The position numbers were made by a program, and so were the translations under genes. The notes below the pieces were generated by a model, which saw only the letters and a list, made by a program, of their open reading frames with translations, had not been told where the DNA came from and did no database searches. A DNA stretch of 48,597 nucleotides from a bacterium. GTDB lineage: Bacteria; Bdellovibrionota_B; Oligoflexia; Oligoflexales; CAIYRB01. The stretch lies in assembly GCA_900299215.1 (NCBI GenBank), contig OMIY01000439.1, positions 1 to 48,597 of the forward strand, read 5' to 3'. Below are positions 41,684 through 48,597 of this stretch, piece after piece (the stretch's first letter is position 1; each line of letters opens with the position of its first letter).

Positions 41684-43204
41684 ATGGGAAAAGCATCGAC
41701 CACTGCGGTGAGTTGCGCGGCTATTTGTGTAGTCACTTTGAGTACGTTCGTTGGATGCAATAAGGCTACGAAAGGCCAGTCAGTAAGCGCTGAAATTGCT
41801 CGTGCAGGTAGGACGCTAATACCCACTGGACTACGGTACTCAGACCTAGGTCCTTCGATCAGTGATGCCGGTGACCGAATCGTTTTTACTTCGGGCAGAG
41901 ATTCAAGCAGCACACCGGTTTTAAAATCATACAAGATTACCTGGGCATCACAAGCAGCGCCGGGTGAAACTAAGCGCGTGACCAATGTAGATATCGGCTA
42001 TGAGCGAGAAGCTATCTTATCTCCAGATGGTCAGTGGATACTTCTTGCCTCGCTGAGTGCAAACCAGGTGGATATCTACATCCAGTCTTTTGACGATGAA
42101 ACGGCAGCTATCAGAGTGACCTCTGATAGTGCTGTTGAGACGCAGTTGTCTTTCAGCCCGGACAGTCAGATGGTGGCATGGCTGAGTACTGATTCTACGT
42201 CAGGTGAAACCGCTGTAAAAGTCGCTAAAATTGGTGCCGGCACTGCAATTGATCTTAGTGATGTTAGGCAATTGCCCACCGAAAGTGAGCACGTCGATCA
42301 GGTGTTCTGGTTGCCCGCGGAAAGTGGTGCGGTTAAGCCGTACATTTTGGTTACAGCATCGGAATCGGCGGAGTCGTCAGGCACTTCAGATCTCAAGCAG
42401 CATGCTTTTGCAGCATTAGGGGACATCTCCGGGGTTACAGGTGTAAGTTGGCTTAAGGGCGTTCGTTTGGTTCCCAATTCGCGGCCGGCTGTAACTGCTT
42501 CAAATGCAGTGATGGTGGAACAAGTTATTGATTCATCTGCCCAAGCATTGCAGCTGGGGACCGGTACAACTTCAAGCTCTCCGAATTATGCTCCACTAAA
42601 GAGCGCGCCAATCTTTGTAAATGTTCCGGATGCAAAAATTTTAGATCGTTATGGCTACAGCTCTGGCTCCAGCAATCCGCCTCCAGGGTTTGACGTGCGG
42701 TCAGTTGGACTCACCGGGGACGGTGCGAATGCTTTAGTGCTGGCTGGGGTATTCTTCAGATGTAGCGGCGATACATCGGACCAATTTGGTACGACTTTCG
42801 CTTGGGCAAAACTAGACGCGACTCAACCATATTCAATGTTTAATCCATTGCTAAGCTTGGGTGGGGTAACGGAGCCGAATGCTAAGGTCTCCGAAGCATA
42901 TTCTTTCGCGGCAACAGATCTTTGCTCCAATCGACAGACAGCTTCTGGACTTAGCGGCCACATTGACGATCAAATCTCAACTTTTGTAATAAACGGTCAG
43001 GCCACCAAAAGCGTCTATCGCGTGGTGTATGTTACCAGAGCAACGGCCAAACTTGATAAGACTTGTAATTTGAGCGCTGGAGATCAGGAGATTTGGGCAC
43101 TAGATGTAAACGCCTCGGGCCAGAACTTTTACTCCATTTCAAACAATCATGACCCTTCGGTGCTTGATGGTAATACCCTGGTCCAGGGCGAGTGTAGGCT
43201 CTAA
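41684..43204 (+). CDS. TolB/WD40-like lipoprotein
   Basis: A 506-residue protein starting at the ATG at 41684 (AAGGGA nine bases upstream); earlier in-frame ATGs give an unusually long front. The signal ends at FVGC (Cys25), a near-lipobox. The mature part shows TolB-type blades: SISDAGDRIVFTSGRDSS, AILSPDGQWILLASLSANQ, LSFSPDSQMVAWLSTDSTS. It is probably anchored to a membrane as a beta-propeller binding protein. Later blades are degenerate. Function unknown. Ends with a four-base stop overlap with ribF. Confidence 0.75.
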   Translation: MGKASTTAVSCAAICVVTLSTFVGCNKATKGQSVSAEIARAGRTLIPTGLRYSDLGPSISDAGDRIVFTSGRDSSSTPVLKSYKITWASQAAPGETKRVTNVDIGYEREAILSPDGQWILLASLSANQVDIYIQSFDDETAAIRVTSDSAVETQLSFSPDSQMVAWLSTDSTSGETAVKVAKIGAGTAIDLSDVRQLPTESEHVDQVFWLPAESGAVKPYILVTASESAESSGTSDLKQHAFAALGDISGVTGVSWLKGVRLVPNSRPAVTASNAVMVEQVIDSSAQALQLGTGTTSSSPNYAPLKSAPIFVNVPDAKILDRYGYSSGSSNPPPGFDVRSVGLTGDGANALVLAGVFFRCSGDTSDQFGTTFAWAKLDATQPYSMFNPLLSLGGVTEPNAKVSEAYSFAATDLCSNRQTASGLSGHIDDQISTFVINGQATKSVYRVVYVTRATAKLDKTCNLSAGDQEIWALDVNASGQNFYSISNNHDPSVLDGNTLVQGECRL

Positions 43205-44196
43205 AGTTCAAGCCATTTCTTAGCAAGTTGCACGTCCAAGCGAATTTGATGCTGCAACTCCAAAAGGCTGGCGAATCGTATTTCGTCTCGCAAGCGACGT
43301 ATTACGTAGTAGCTGGCCCTCAATCCGTACAGTGCATCCGGCCCCAAATCGTCCTTAAGCAGGTGGGCTTCAATGCGTGGCTCATTGCTGGCACCACCCA
43401 CAGATGGACGCACACCTACATTCAGTACTGCGGGTACCCGCTCCTCAGGCATTCGTGTGATTGGGGCAAAGTCATTGCCTCCTGATTCTCTCTCTAGCCA
43501 CACGTAGCCCACATAAACACCAAATTTCGGAATAAGCTGTTGGCAGCCTCCCAGATTGGCCGTCGGAAAGCCCAATTGGCGACCTAACTGGTCACCTTTC
43601 TCGATCTTGCCCTCCAACATATACGGGCGCCCCAGCATGATTGCGGCACTATTCATATCGCCGTCAGCAGCTATAGTCTGACGAATCCGACTGCTGCTGA
43701 TGCGTTCGTTTTGGTGAAGAGAAGCCTGTCCCACACTTAGTTCTATTCCGGTTTCCGCAGCTCGCTCTGTCAAATATTCCAGATTACCAAGGCGTTTGTG
43801 ACCAAACCTAAAGTCATCCCCTACGACCAAAGCCCGGACGTTCAGTGCATTCAACAGGTATTTATCGAAGAACTGCCTATGGCTAACTTGACTAAACTGA
43901 GCGTCAAAATTTTGGATGATTTGAAACTCTATGCCCAGTTCTCCGAGGCAGCGCGTCTTTTGGTTTGAAGTAAAAAGCAGTGGTTCTTCAGGATGACCGC
44001 GAAAAAATGCGTCCGGCCTGGGGTTAAATGTGATCGCAATTGGAGCTGCGGAAAAACGCGCGGCATATTCAGTCACCTTAGCGACTAGCTTCTGATGCCC
44101 CAGGTGACAACCATCAAAATTCCCAATAGTTGTCGAGGCTTTACCCGCATTGTTTTGTGCATATTTATTGAAATCTGAGACTTGAATCAATTTCAT
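43201..44196 (-). CDS. ribF: Bifunctional riboflavin kinase / FAD synthetase
   Basis: A 331-residue RibF. The N-terminal nucleotidyltransferase shows TIGNFDGCHLGHQKLVAK and the later RISSSRIRQTIAADGD; the C-terminal kinase shows KGDQLGRQLGFPTANL and the end of the domain VFG/IEAHLL. It makes FMN then FAD, supplying the flavin used by UbiX and the FAD oxidoreductase. Length typical. Unlike the common layout it is not beside ileS or rpsO. AAGG lies just before the ATG. Confidence 0.94.
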   Translation of the reverse strand: MKLIQVSDFNKYAQNNAGKASTTIGNFDGCHLGHQKLVAKVTEYAARFSAAPIAITFNPRPDAFFRGHPEEPLLFTSNQKTRCLGELGIEFQIIQNFDAQFSQVSHRQFFDKYLLNALNVRALVVGDDFRFGHKRLGNLEYLTERAAETGIELSVGQASLHQNERISSSRIRQTIAADGDMNSAAIMLGRPYMLEGKIEKGDQLGRQLGFPTANLGGCQQLIPKFGVYVGYVWLERESGGNDFAPITRMPEERVPAVLNVGVRPSVGGASNEPRIEAHLLKDDLGPDALYGLRASYYVIRRLRDEIRFASLLELQHQIRLDVQLAKKWLEL

Positions 44197-44244
44197 AACC
44201 TTGGTAATACCGGCTTGGTTATATTTTTATGGTGAAAATTTTAT

Positions 44245-44754
44245 ATGGTTAGAGATTTATTAAATTCAATATTCACGACTATGTTTTATGCTGATAATTA
44301 TTGGATATTAATCCTTTTTGCAATTCTGGTTGCCTTGGGTTTGTGGTCGGCACTAACCAACTCGCGTCTTTCTTATATTATCAGTGGCCCTGCTGCGACC
44401 AAACTATTCTTGGGAGTTCAGCTTCGCAGGACCTGCAAGATGAATTCAAATCTATCTAGAGCTGATATCAGTGCGCATGTTGTTGATATCGACCTAGGCC
44501 ATGTTATGTTTATCGCCACGAGCTCGTTTAGCAAAGGCGAGAGGCTATTGATTAGTTTCGCAAAAGTCCCAGATTTTGAGTCTGTCCATGAACCTTACCA
44601 GGTGACTGTAGCCAGTTGTAGAGCGTTGCGAAACGCTCCCGGTAGTTATGTGGTGAGGGCTAATTTTGCGCATATGGCTCCGGCACTTCGAATGCCACTG
44701 CGTGCGTTTATCGATCAGCTATCACGCCGACATAAATTGACACTTGCCCATTGA
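44245..44754 (+). CDS. Membrane-anchored PilZ-like protein (tentative)
   Basis: A 169-residue protein with one membrane helix (residues ~19-38, WILILFAILVALGLWSAL) and a C-terminal beta domain (residues ~60-160). The domain's strand order and spacing resemble PilZ, with HVVDIDLGHVMFIA in the place of the D/NxSxxG loop and a final helix, but the RxxxR motif is not clear (RRTCKM). c-di-GMP binding is thus doubtful. The ribosome site is weak. It is followed by aroE with a TGATG overlap. Confidence 0.4.
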   Translation: MVRDLLNSIFTTMFYADNYWILILFAILVALGLWSALTNSRLSYIISGPAATKLFLGVQLRRTCKMNSNLSRADISAHVVDIDLGHVMFIATSSFSKGERLLISFAKVPDFESVHEPYQVTVASCRALRNAPGSYVVRANFAHMAPALRMPLRAFIDQLSRRHKLTLAH

Positions 44755-45632
44755 TGGTTTCTGAGGTGGCTACATTGATTAACGGTCGCACCCAATTCAT
44801 GGGGCTCTTAGGTGAGCAAATTAGCTATACGCTTTCACCAGCAATCCATAATCATGCCGCCAAGAGCTTAGGTCTCAATTTAGTGTACCTACCATTTCCC
44901 TGTCCGGCCGCCCAAGTCGGGGGCTTTTTGCGGGTTGCCTGGGAGATGGGCGCTATTGGATTTAACGTTACCACCCCGCATAAGTCTCTAGCTGCTACTT
45001 TGATCCCAGGTTGTCATCAAAGCTCAATAAACACTATCTATCGTGGCGTAGATTGGTGGCATGCTGCATCTACGGATGGCCCCGGTTTTATCAAAGGTCT
45101 TGAACACATGGGGGCGTCAATTGGTGAATTTGAGGACGTGATCTTTTTAGGCGACGGTGGAGTAGTTGCTGCTATTTTAGCGCATATCGCCGCTTTACAG
45201 GGCAGCAAAGAGTTGTCGCGATTGCCTCGCGTTTCAATTTTGGCCAGAAGTGGCCAAGTCAAGGAAGAGCTGACTTTGAATTGGCCAGACGCTGGTCTTC
45301 TTCGATTTGCTGCCCTTGATGTTCAGTCTTTAAAAGCTGCGATACGTAATGCCCCCAATGCATTGCTGATTCAGGCAACTAGCGCTCCTCATCGGGGTGA
45401 AGACCTAAGTTACTTGTTGCCGGCCCTCTCGAAATTTCGTGGAGCTTTCTGTGACTTGGTTTACGGTTATAGCTCAAACCTACTTTTAGACTGTAAACGG
45501 GCTGGTTTGCGTGCTCAAGATGGTCGAGCGATGCTAATTGAGCAGGCTCGACTTTCCCAGCAGCTTTGGTGGGGGCAGGCAGCCTCTTACGATGAATTGG
45601 AGGCGGCCTTAAACCTAGGACCTGCCCGTTAA
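44754..45632 (+). CDS. aroE: Shikimate dehydrogenase
   Basis: A 292-residue AroE, making shikimate from 3-dehydroshikimate with NADPH. Substrate site: SYTLSPAIHN (the usual SxS is T26-x-S28), Lys77 in FNVTTPHKSL, Asn93, and Asp108 in STDGPG (normally NTDG). The nucleotide-binding FLGDGGVVAAILAH replaces the usual GxGGxx loop with an extra Asp. The C-terminus has the DGRAMLIEQARLSQQLWWG helix. I choose ATG at 44754; a TTG one codon earlier is also in frame. TGATG overlap with the previous gene. Confidence 0.88.
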   Translation: MVSEVATLINGRTQFMGLLGEQISYTLSPAIHNHAAKSLGLNLVYLPFPCPAAQVGGFLRVAWEMGAIGFNVTTPHKSLAATLIPGCHQSSINTIYRGVDWWHAASTDGPGFIKGLEHMGASIGEFEDVIFLGDGGVVAAILAHIAALQGSKELSRLPRVSILARSGQVKEELTLNWPDAGLLRFAALDVQSLKAAIRNAPNALLIQATSAPHRGEDLSYLLPALSKFRGAFCDLVYGYSSNLLLDCKRAGLRAQDGRAMLIEQARLSQQLWWGQAASYDELEAALNLGPAR

Positions 45633-47062
45633 ATTTGAAAATCAGAAGTGACTACTTTGTCGTTGACTCTGATCGTTTGATCGCTGGTTAGCGGACCTGA
45701 TGAAATTCGAAGGTTATACACTCCCGGTGCCAAGATCGCGTGGAATCTCCCGTTTCTGTCGGCTGTCCAACTGGCCGGACTGGACCCAGCATTGCTAAGT
45801 GATTGGATGGATACCAAGGCACTAGGTATGGGGCGGCCACGGATATCTCGAACTACACCTCGGATTCCACTTTGCTCAAGACGATCCAGAAGGTGCTGCC
45901 ATGCTGGTCTCACTGATTCGACGGTTGTTTGTCTTTGGGCAAACGGTGGTTGGAAGCCTGACTGATCGCTGCTGACTTCTATGCAATACGCCAGCACATG
46001 ATGATCGTGGTACATCCAGTCAATATCACTTCCATCAACGTCATATAATAACTCCCATGCTGTGCCTGGAGTGTATGAGCCCTGGCCTGTCTCACTTGGT
46101 ATAAGGTCGGCAATTTGCTTGCCGATCGATTCCACGATGGCGCGATCTTCTGCGTGTCGTCCATCGCATCCATATGGGTAAATCACTATCTCGCTGTAAG
46201 AGTGATACGAGATATTAAATACTGGTTTAATGCGCTCTACCAATCGCATCACAGTTTGAGTCTCAGGCTCTGATCCTGCTGATGCTCCATGAAAATCTTG
46301 TGCCCAGGGCATTGAGCTCGATCCGCCGCAGCCTGACCACATATATGGATAGTTACGATTGATGTCGACGCCGTAGTTACCGCGGACATTTTTACGCCAC
46401 ATATTGTTACTCGACCACACTGTGTTGCTGCCATCCGGGTTTACCATGGGGAGCAGCCAAATGTTGTTACGATCGACCCAATTGGTAACTCTAGGATCCG
46501 ATCCATAACGAGTCAGTAGATATTCGGCAGTATCTAGAATCACCTCTACTGTCATAACTTCTCGAGCATGGTGTTCAGCATTGAAGAGAATCGAAGGCTT
46601 AGCATCTCTAATCGCATTGTCATTGCTGATTCTAATTGCCCAAATTTCCTCACCCTTCAAAGATTTTCCCAAAGACTCAAGGTGAGCAAGGTTTGGGTAG
46701 CTTCTCGCCCAATCTTCAAGCATTTCATGTACTTCGGCGGGTGTTTTGTATTCACTATCAGGCGCTGCCAGAGTATCAAGGGATTTGATGGTTCGGACTT
46801 CAATCCCCTCTGCAAGTAGCGACAAGCTATCTCGATCAGCGCTTAGATAAATATCCGCGGTTCCAGCTTTCAGGTTAACACCACCGACATCAAAACCTTT
46901 GGATCTAAGGCGATGAAGTTCTTTGTGTGAAGGGCTAAGAGTGATCTTGGCAACTGCTGACGGCCTTCCATGGTCTGCCTCCGTCGAGGCAAACAATGGT
47001 TTCTGGCCGAACACTGTGAGCATTAAGGAGATCTGTAGCCAGCGCACACTTCGCAGAGCCAT
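45629..47062 (-). CDS. Secreted M14 carboxypeptidase with C-terminal regulatory-like domain
   Basis: A 477-residue secreted M14 enzyme, carboxypeptidase T/A type. Signal peptide ~1-25; pro-region to ~105; catalytic domain ~106-400 with FNAEHHAREVM (His165, Glu168), GVDINRNYPY (Asn235, Arg236), ISYHSYSE (His287) and catalytic YCIEVSS (Glu362). Residues ~405-477 form a beta-sandwich of the carboxypeptidase-regulatory type (SGIRGVVRDIRGRPIPSALV). It is unrelated in detail to the shorter M14 protein at 24294. GGGGGG precedes the ATG. Confidence 0.92.
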   Translation of the reverse strand: MALRSVRWLQISLMLTVFGQKPLFASTEADHGRPSAVAKITLSPSHKELHRLRSKGFDVGGVNLKAGTADIYLSADRDSLSLLAEGIEVRTIKSLDTLAAPDSEYKTPAEVHEMLEDWARSYPNLAHLESLGKSLKGEEIWAIRISNDNAIRDAKPSILFNAEHHAREVMTVEVILDTAEYLLTRYGSDPRVTNWVDRNNIWLLPMVNPDGSNTVWSSNNMWRKNVRGNYGVDINRNYPYMWSGCGGSSSMPWAQDFHGASAGSEPETQTVMRLVERIKPVFNISYHSYSEIVIYPYGCDGRHAEDRAIVESIGKQIADLIPSETGQGSYTPGTAWELLYDVDGSDIDWMYHDHHVLAYCIEVSSDQSGFQPPFAQRQTTVESVRPAWQHLLDRLEQSGIRGVVRDIRGRPIPSALVSIQSLSNAGSSPASWTADRNGRFHAILAPGVYNLRISSGPLTSDQTIRVNDKVVTSDFQI

Positions 47063-47119
47063 AAAACGCCCCCCAGGGAAAAGATTCCAAGTTTGATAGG
47101 GTAATTTAGTTAGTTTACG

Positions 47120-47542
47120 TTACTTGGGAGGTAAGTAGTAGAGATACTCGCCGACTAGCCCACATGGATCCCTAAAGTATACGGCTCGGCCGTCGCTCCT
47201 GTCATAAGGACCCTTTAGAATCTCTGCGCCCTCGAGGGCAGCAAACTTGGCAAAGGCATCTACGGCATCTGGTGTAGGTGCAAAAAATCCATAATGATCT
47301 AGAGCTTGCCACCCTGCTTTGGATCCTGTGGCATAATTTTGCTCACCACCATGCTCGGGCTTAGAGACCGCCATGCGCGGAGTTTTAATGGCTAGAATGT
47401 CGTTGCCTACGGCAATAAAGAGGAGTTCTCCCCGATCTTCGACAATCCTGAGGCCTAAACTTGTAGCAAACCACTTTTTTGCTGTTGCGATATCGTCGAC
47501 CACCAAGCCCAGATGATTGAGGCCGCTAATTGTAAAGTTCAT
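47120..47542 (-). CDS. Glyoxalase/VOC-family protein
   Basis: The ATG at 47542 gives 140 residues starting MNFTISGLNHLGLVVDDIAT, the normal first metal-binding strand (His10). A frame open 13 codons upstream overlaps kdsA and looks like read-through. The second half repeats the fold (ALDHYGFFAPTPDAVDAF, ILKGPYDRSDGRAVYFRDP, ending EYLYYL) with His and Glu ligands, so one metal-binding VOC pair is likely. Substrate unknown. It lies 22 bases downstream of kdsA. GAGAG precedes the ATG. Confidence 0.88.
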   Translation of the reverse strand: MNFTISGLNHLGLVVDDIATAKKWFATSLGLRIVEDRGELLFIAVGNDILAIKTPRMAVSKPEHGGEQNYATGSKAGWQALDHYGFFAPTPDAVDAFAKFAALEGAEILKGPYDRSDGRAVYFRDPCGLVGEYLYYLPPK

Positions 47543-47564
47543 GGGCAACTCTCTAAGGTTTAAC

Positions 47565-48416
47565 CTACTGGAAAATGGCATCGACAGAGGAAAACTGTCT
47601 GGACTCTCGCCACAACGGAAGTAGTTGGCGCAGTAAGACCGTAGCCTGTTTGAAGTCTAGCTGAGCGTCTTTGTCACTTATTGCTTGGGCAGGTTTAGAG
47701 TGAACTTCGAGAAAGTATCCAGACAGGTAACCAGTGGCTGTAGCGGCGCGCGCTAGCACAGGCGCAAAGCGTCTTTGTGCGCTGGAGGTCTCCCCCCCAT
47801 CACCACCTGCGGCTGGCAACTGCGTGCTATGGGTAATGTCTAGAATTACAGGTGCACCAGTTCCCGCCATGATAGGCAAGGCACGCATATCAACAACTAG
47901 GTTGCCGTAACCAAAGCTGAACCCCCGCTCCGTTAACAAAATGTCGGCCTTCGAGCCTGTTGAAGCAGCGGCATTACGAGCCTTGCTGACGATACTTGCC
48001 ATGGCAGCGGGTGCCATGAATTGGCCCTTTTTAATGTTTACGGCCCGTCCACTCTGAGCTGCTGCGACCACCAGATCGGTCTGGCGGCATAGGAAGGCGG
48101 GTATTTGCAAATAATCACAGACTTGAGCAACTGGTGCCACCTGGTGCGTCTCGTGGACGTCAGTCAAAATCTTGAGGCCAAATTTAGATTTTAAGTCAGC
48201 AAACCATTTGAGTGTGGACTCCAGGCCAGGCCCACGAACACTGCTTGCCGAGGTCCGGTTAGCCTTGTCAAAGCTGGCTTTAAATACGTATTCAAAATCC
48301 AGCTCGGATGCCAATCGAGACATGTGGTCCGCTACTTCCGTCATCAGTTCGATTGATTCGGCGGCGCAGGGTCCGGCAATGATGAGGGGGCGCTCGCGTC
48401 TCGGGGCGGTGGTCAT
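47565..48416 (-). CDS. kdsA: 3-deoxy-D-manno-octulosonate 8-phosphate synthase
   Basis: The ATG at 48416 (GGAG eight bases upstream) gives 283 residues, normal for KdsA; the frame is open 36 codons further without family features. It joins PEP and arabinose 5-phosphate to make Kdo-8-P for lipopolysaccharide. Motifs: IAGPCAAES, FKASFDKANRTS, LTDVHE, the PAFLCRQTDLVVAA loop, KKGQFMAP, ERGFSFGYGNLVVDMR, DITHSTQLP and LEVHSKP. Evidence for an LPS-bearing outer membrane. The VOC gene follows. Confidence 0.96.
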   Translation of the reverse strand: MTTAPRRERPLIIAGPCAAESIELMTEVADHMSRLASELDFEYVFKASFDKANRTSASSVRGPGLESTLKWFADLKSKFGLKILTDVHETHQVAPVAQVCDYLQIPAFLCRQTDLVVAAAQSGRAVNIKKGQFMAPAAMASIVSKARNAAASTGSKADILLTERGFSFGYGNLVVDMRALPIMAGTGAPVILDITHSTQLPAAGGDGGETSSAQRRFAPVLARAATATGYLSGYFLEVHSKPAQAISDKDAQLDFKQATVLLRQLLPLWRESRQFSSVDAIFQ

Positions 48417-48524
48417 TTGAGGCTCCAGGTAAGCTGTGCGATGAGTCAAATCAGTGATCCAACCAGTTATCCATTGACTATCACAAAATAGGCGCATACA
48501 TACTAACTTCCTTTTGGGCAGCAT

Positions 48525-48597
48525 GGCGCTTTAGCTCAGTCGGTAGAGCAGAGGATTGAAAATCCTCGTGTCCCCAGTTCGATTCTGGGAGGCGCCA
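48525..48597 (+). tRNA. tRNA-Phe (GAA)
   Basis: 73 bases up to the discriminator A at the window edge. Seven-pair acceptor stem (GGCGCTT with AGGCGCC, one G-U), D loop AGCTCAGTCGGTAGAGC, anticodon stem GAGGA/TCCTC with loop TTGAAAA (anticodon GAA) and TTCGATT in the T loop. Any encoded CCA lies outside the window. The gene starts 109 bases beyond kdsA's start, on the opposite strand. Confidence 0.96.

Noticed and set aside
41551-41985. Long N-terminal extension (145 codons) of the Ppx/GppA protein
   Set aside because: It overlaps the divergent lipoprotein gene, has no family features, and the protein begins normally at 41550.
24294-47062. The two M14 peptidases as a recent duplication
   Set aside because: They differ in length, domain layout and residues around the zinc motifs, so they belong to different subfamilies.
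48525-48597. tRNA-Phe as an integration site for a mobile element
   Set aside because: Nothing mobile lies on the visible side and no repeat of the tRNA 3' end was seen; the other side is outside the window.

Overview
The window is chromosomal DNA from a free-living Gram-negative bacterium. It carries an outer-membrane toolkit (Kdo-8-phosphate synthase, beta-barrel proteins, several lipoproteins, a lytic transglycosylase), a haem O synthase, and genes pointing to menaquinone made by the futalosine route (mqnC, with ubiX- and ubiA-type genes elsewhere). Many secreted proteins of unknown function, a candidate sigma-28 promoter and moderate GC would suit a Bdellovibrionota/Oligoflexia-like lineage, but this is inference from gene content; no rRNA is present. 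I see no IS element, phage module, CRISPR array or origin. One tRNA-Phe sits at the right edge.

Layout. 1-4426 is a leftward TetR-headed operon: TetR regulator, TPR protein, a protein I do not recognise, and a FadB/FadJ-like protein cut by the window edge. Divergent from it, 4645-8152 encodes two outer-membrane barrel-type proteins and a lipoprotein. 8133-14000 holds recN, a small basic protein, a short asparaginase-type protein, a four-helix membrane protein, ubiX, a ubiA-family prenyltransferase and a lipoprotein. 14083-18915 holds a small secreted protein, a TPR lipoprotein, an unknown gene pair behind a sigma-28-like promoter, a rhomboid protease and a small secreted protein. 18950-22217 is housekeeping: rpe, def, trxA, rnhB, yraN, rplS. 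22324-27863 has a hemerythrin-like protein, mqnC, an M14 peptidase, a small membrane protein, a THUMP methyltransferase and a GHMP kinase. 27967-32961 has a receiver-like protein, a small unknown, a thioredoxin-fold ferredoxin, a YacG zinc protein, an FAD oxidoreductase, an orphan solute-binding protein and map.

32958-41550 is one long leftward run: ppx/gppA, holA, a propeller protein, slt, a 46-residue membrane protein, cyoE, a 48-residue membrane protein, a NifU C-terminal domain protein and two small unknowns. 41684-48597 holds a TolB-like lipoprotein, ribF, a possible PilZ protein, aroE, an M14 carboxypeptidase, a VOC protein, kdsA and tRNA-Phe.

The genome is very compact. All ten convergent junctions lie between a 20-base overlap and a 14-base gap, and five share exactly four bases across the two stop codons. 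TTG and GTG starts are common. The points most worth following are the FadJ-like protein with a collapsed dinucleotide-binding motif, the palindrome cluster before mqnC, the two tiny membrane proteins flanking cyoE, the sigma-28-like promoter and the compact stop-stop junctions. No single locus is a convincing new defence or biosynthetic system.
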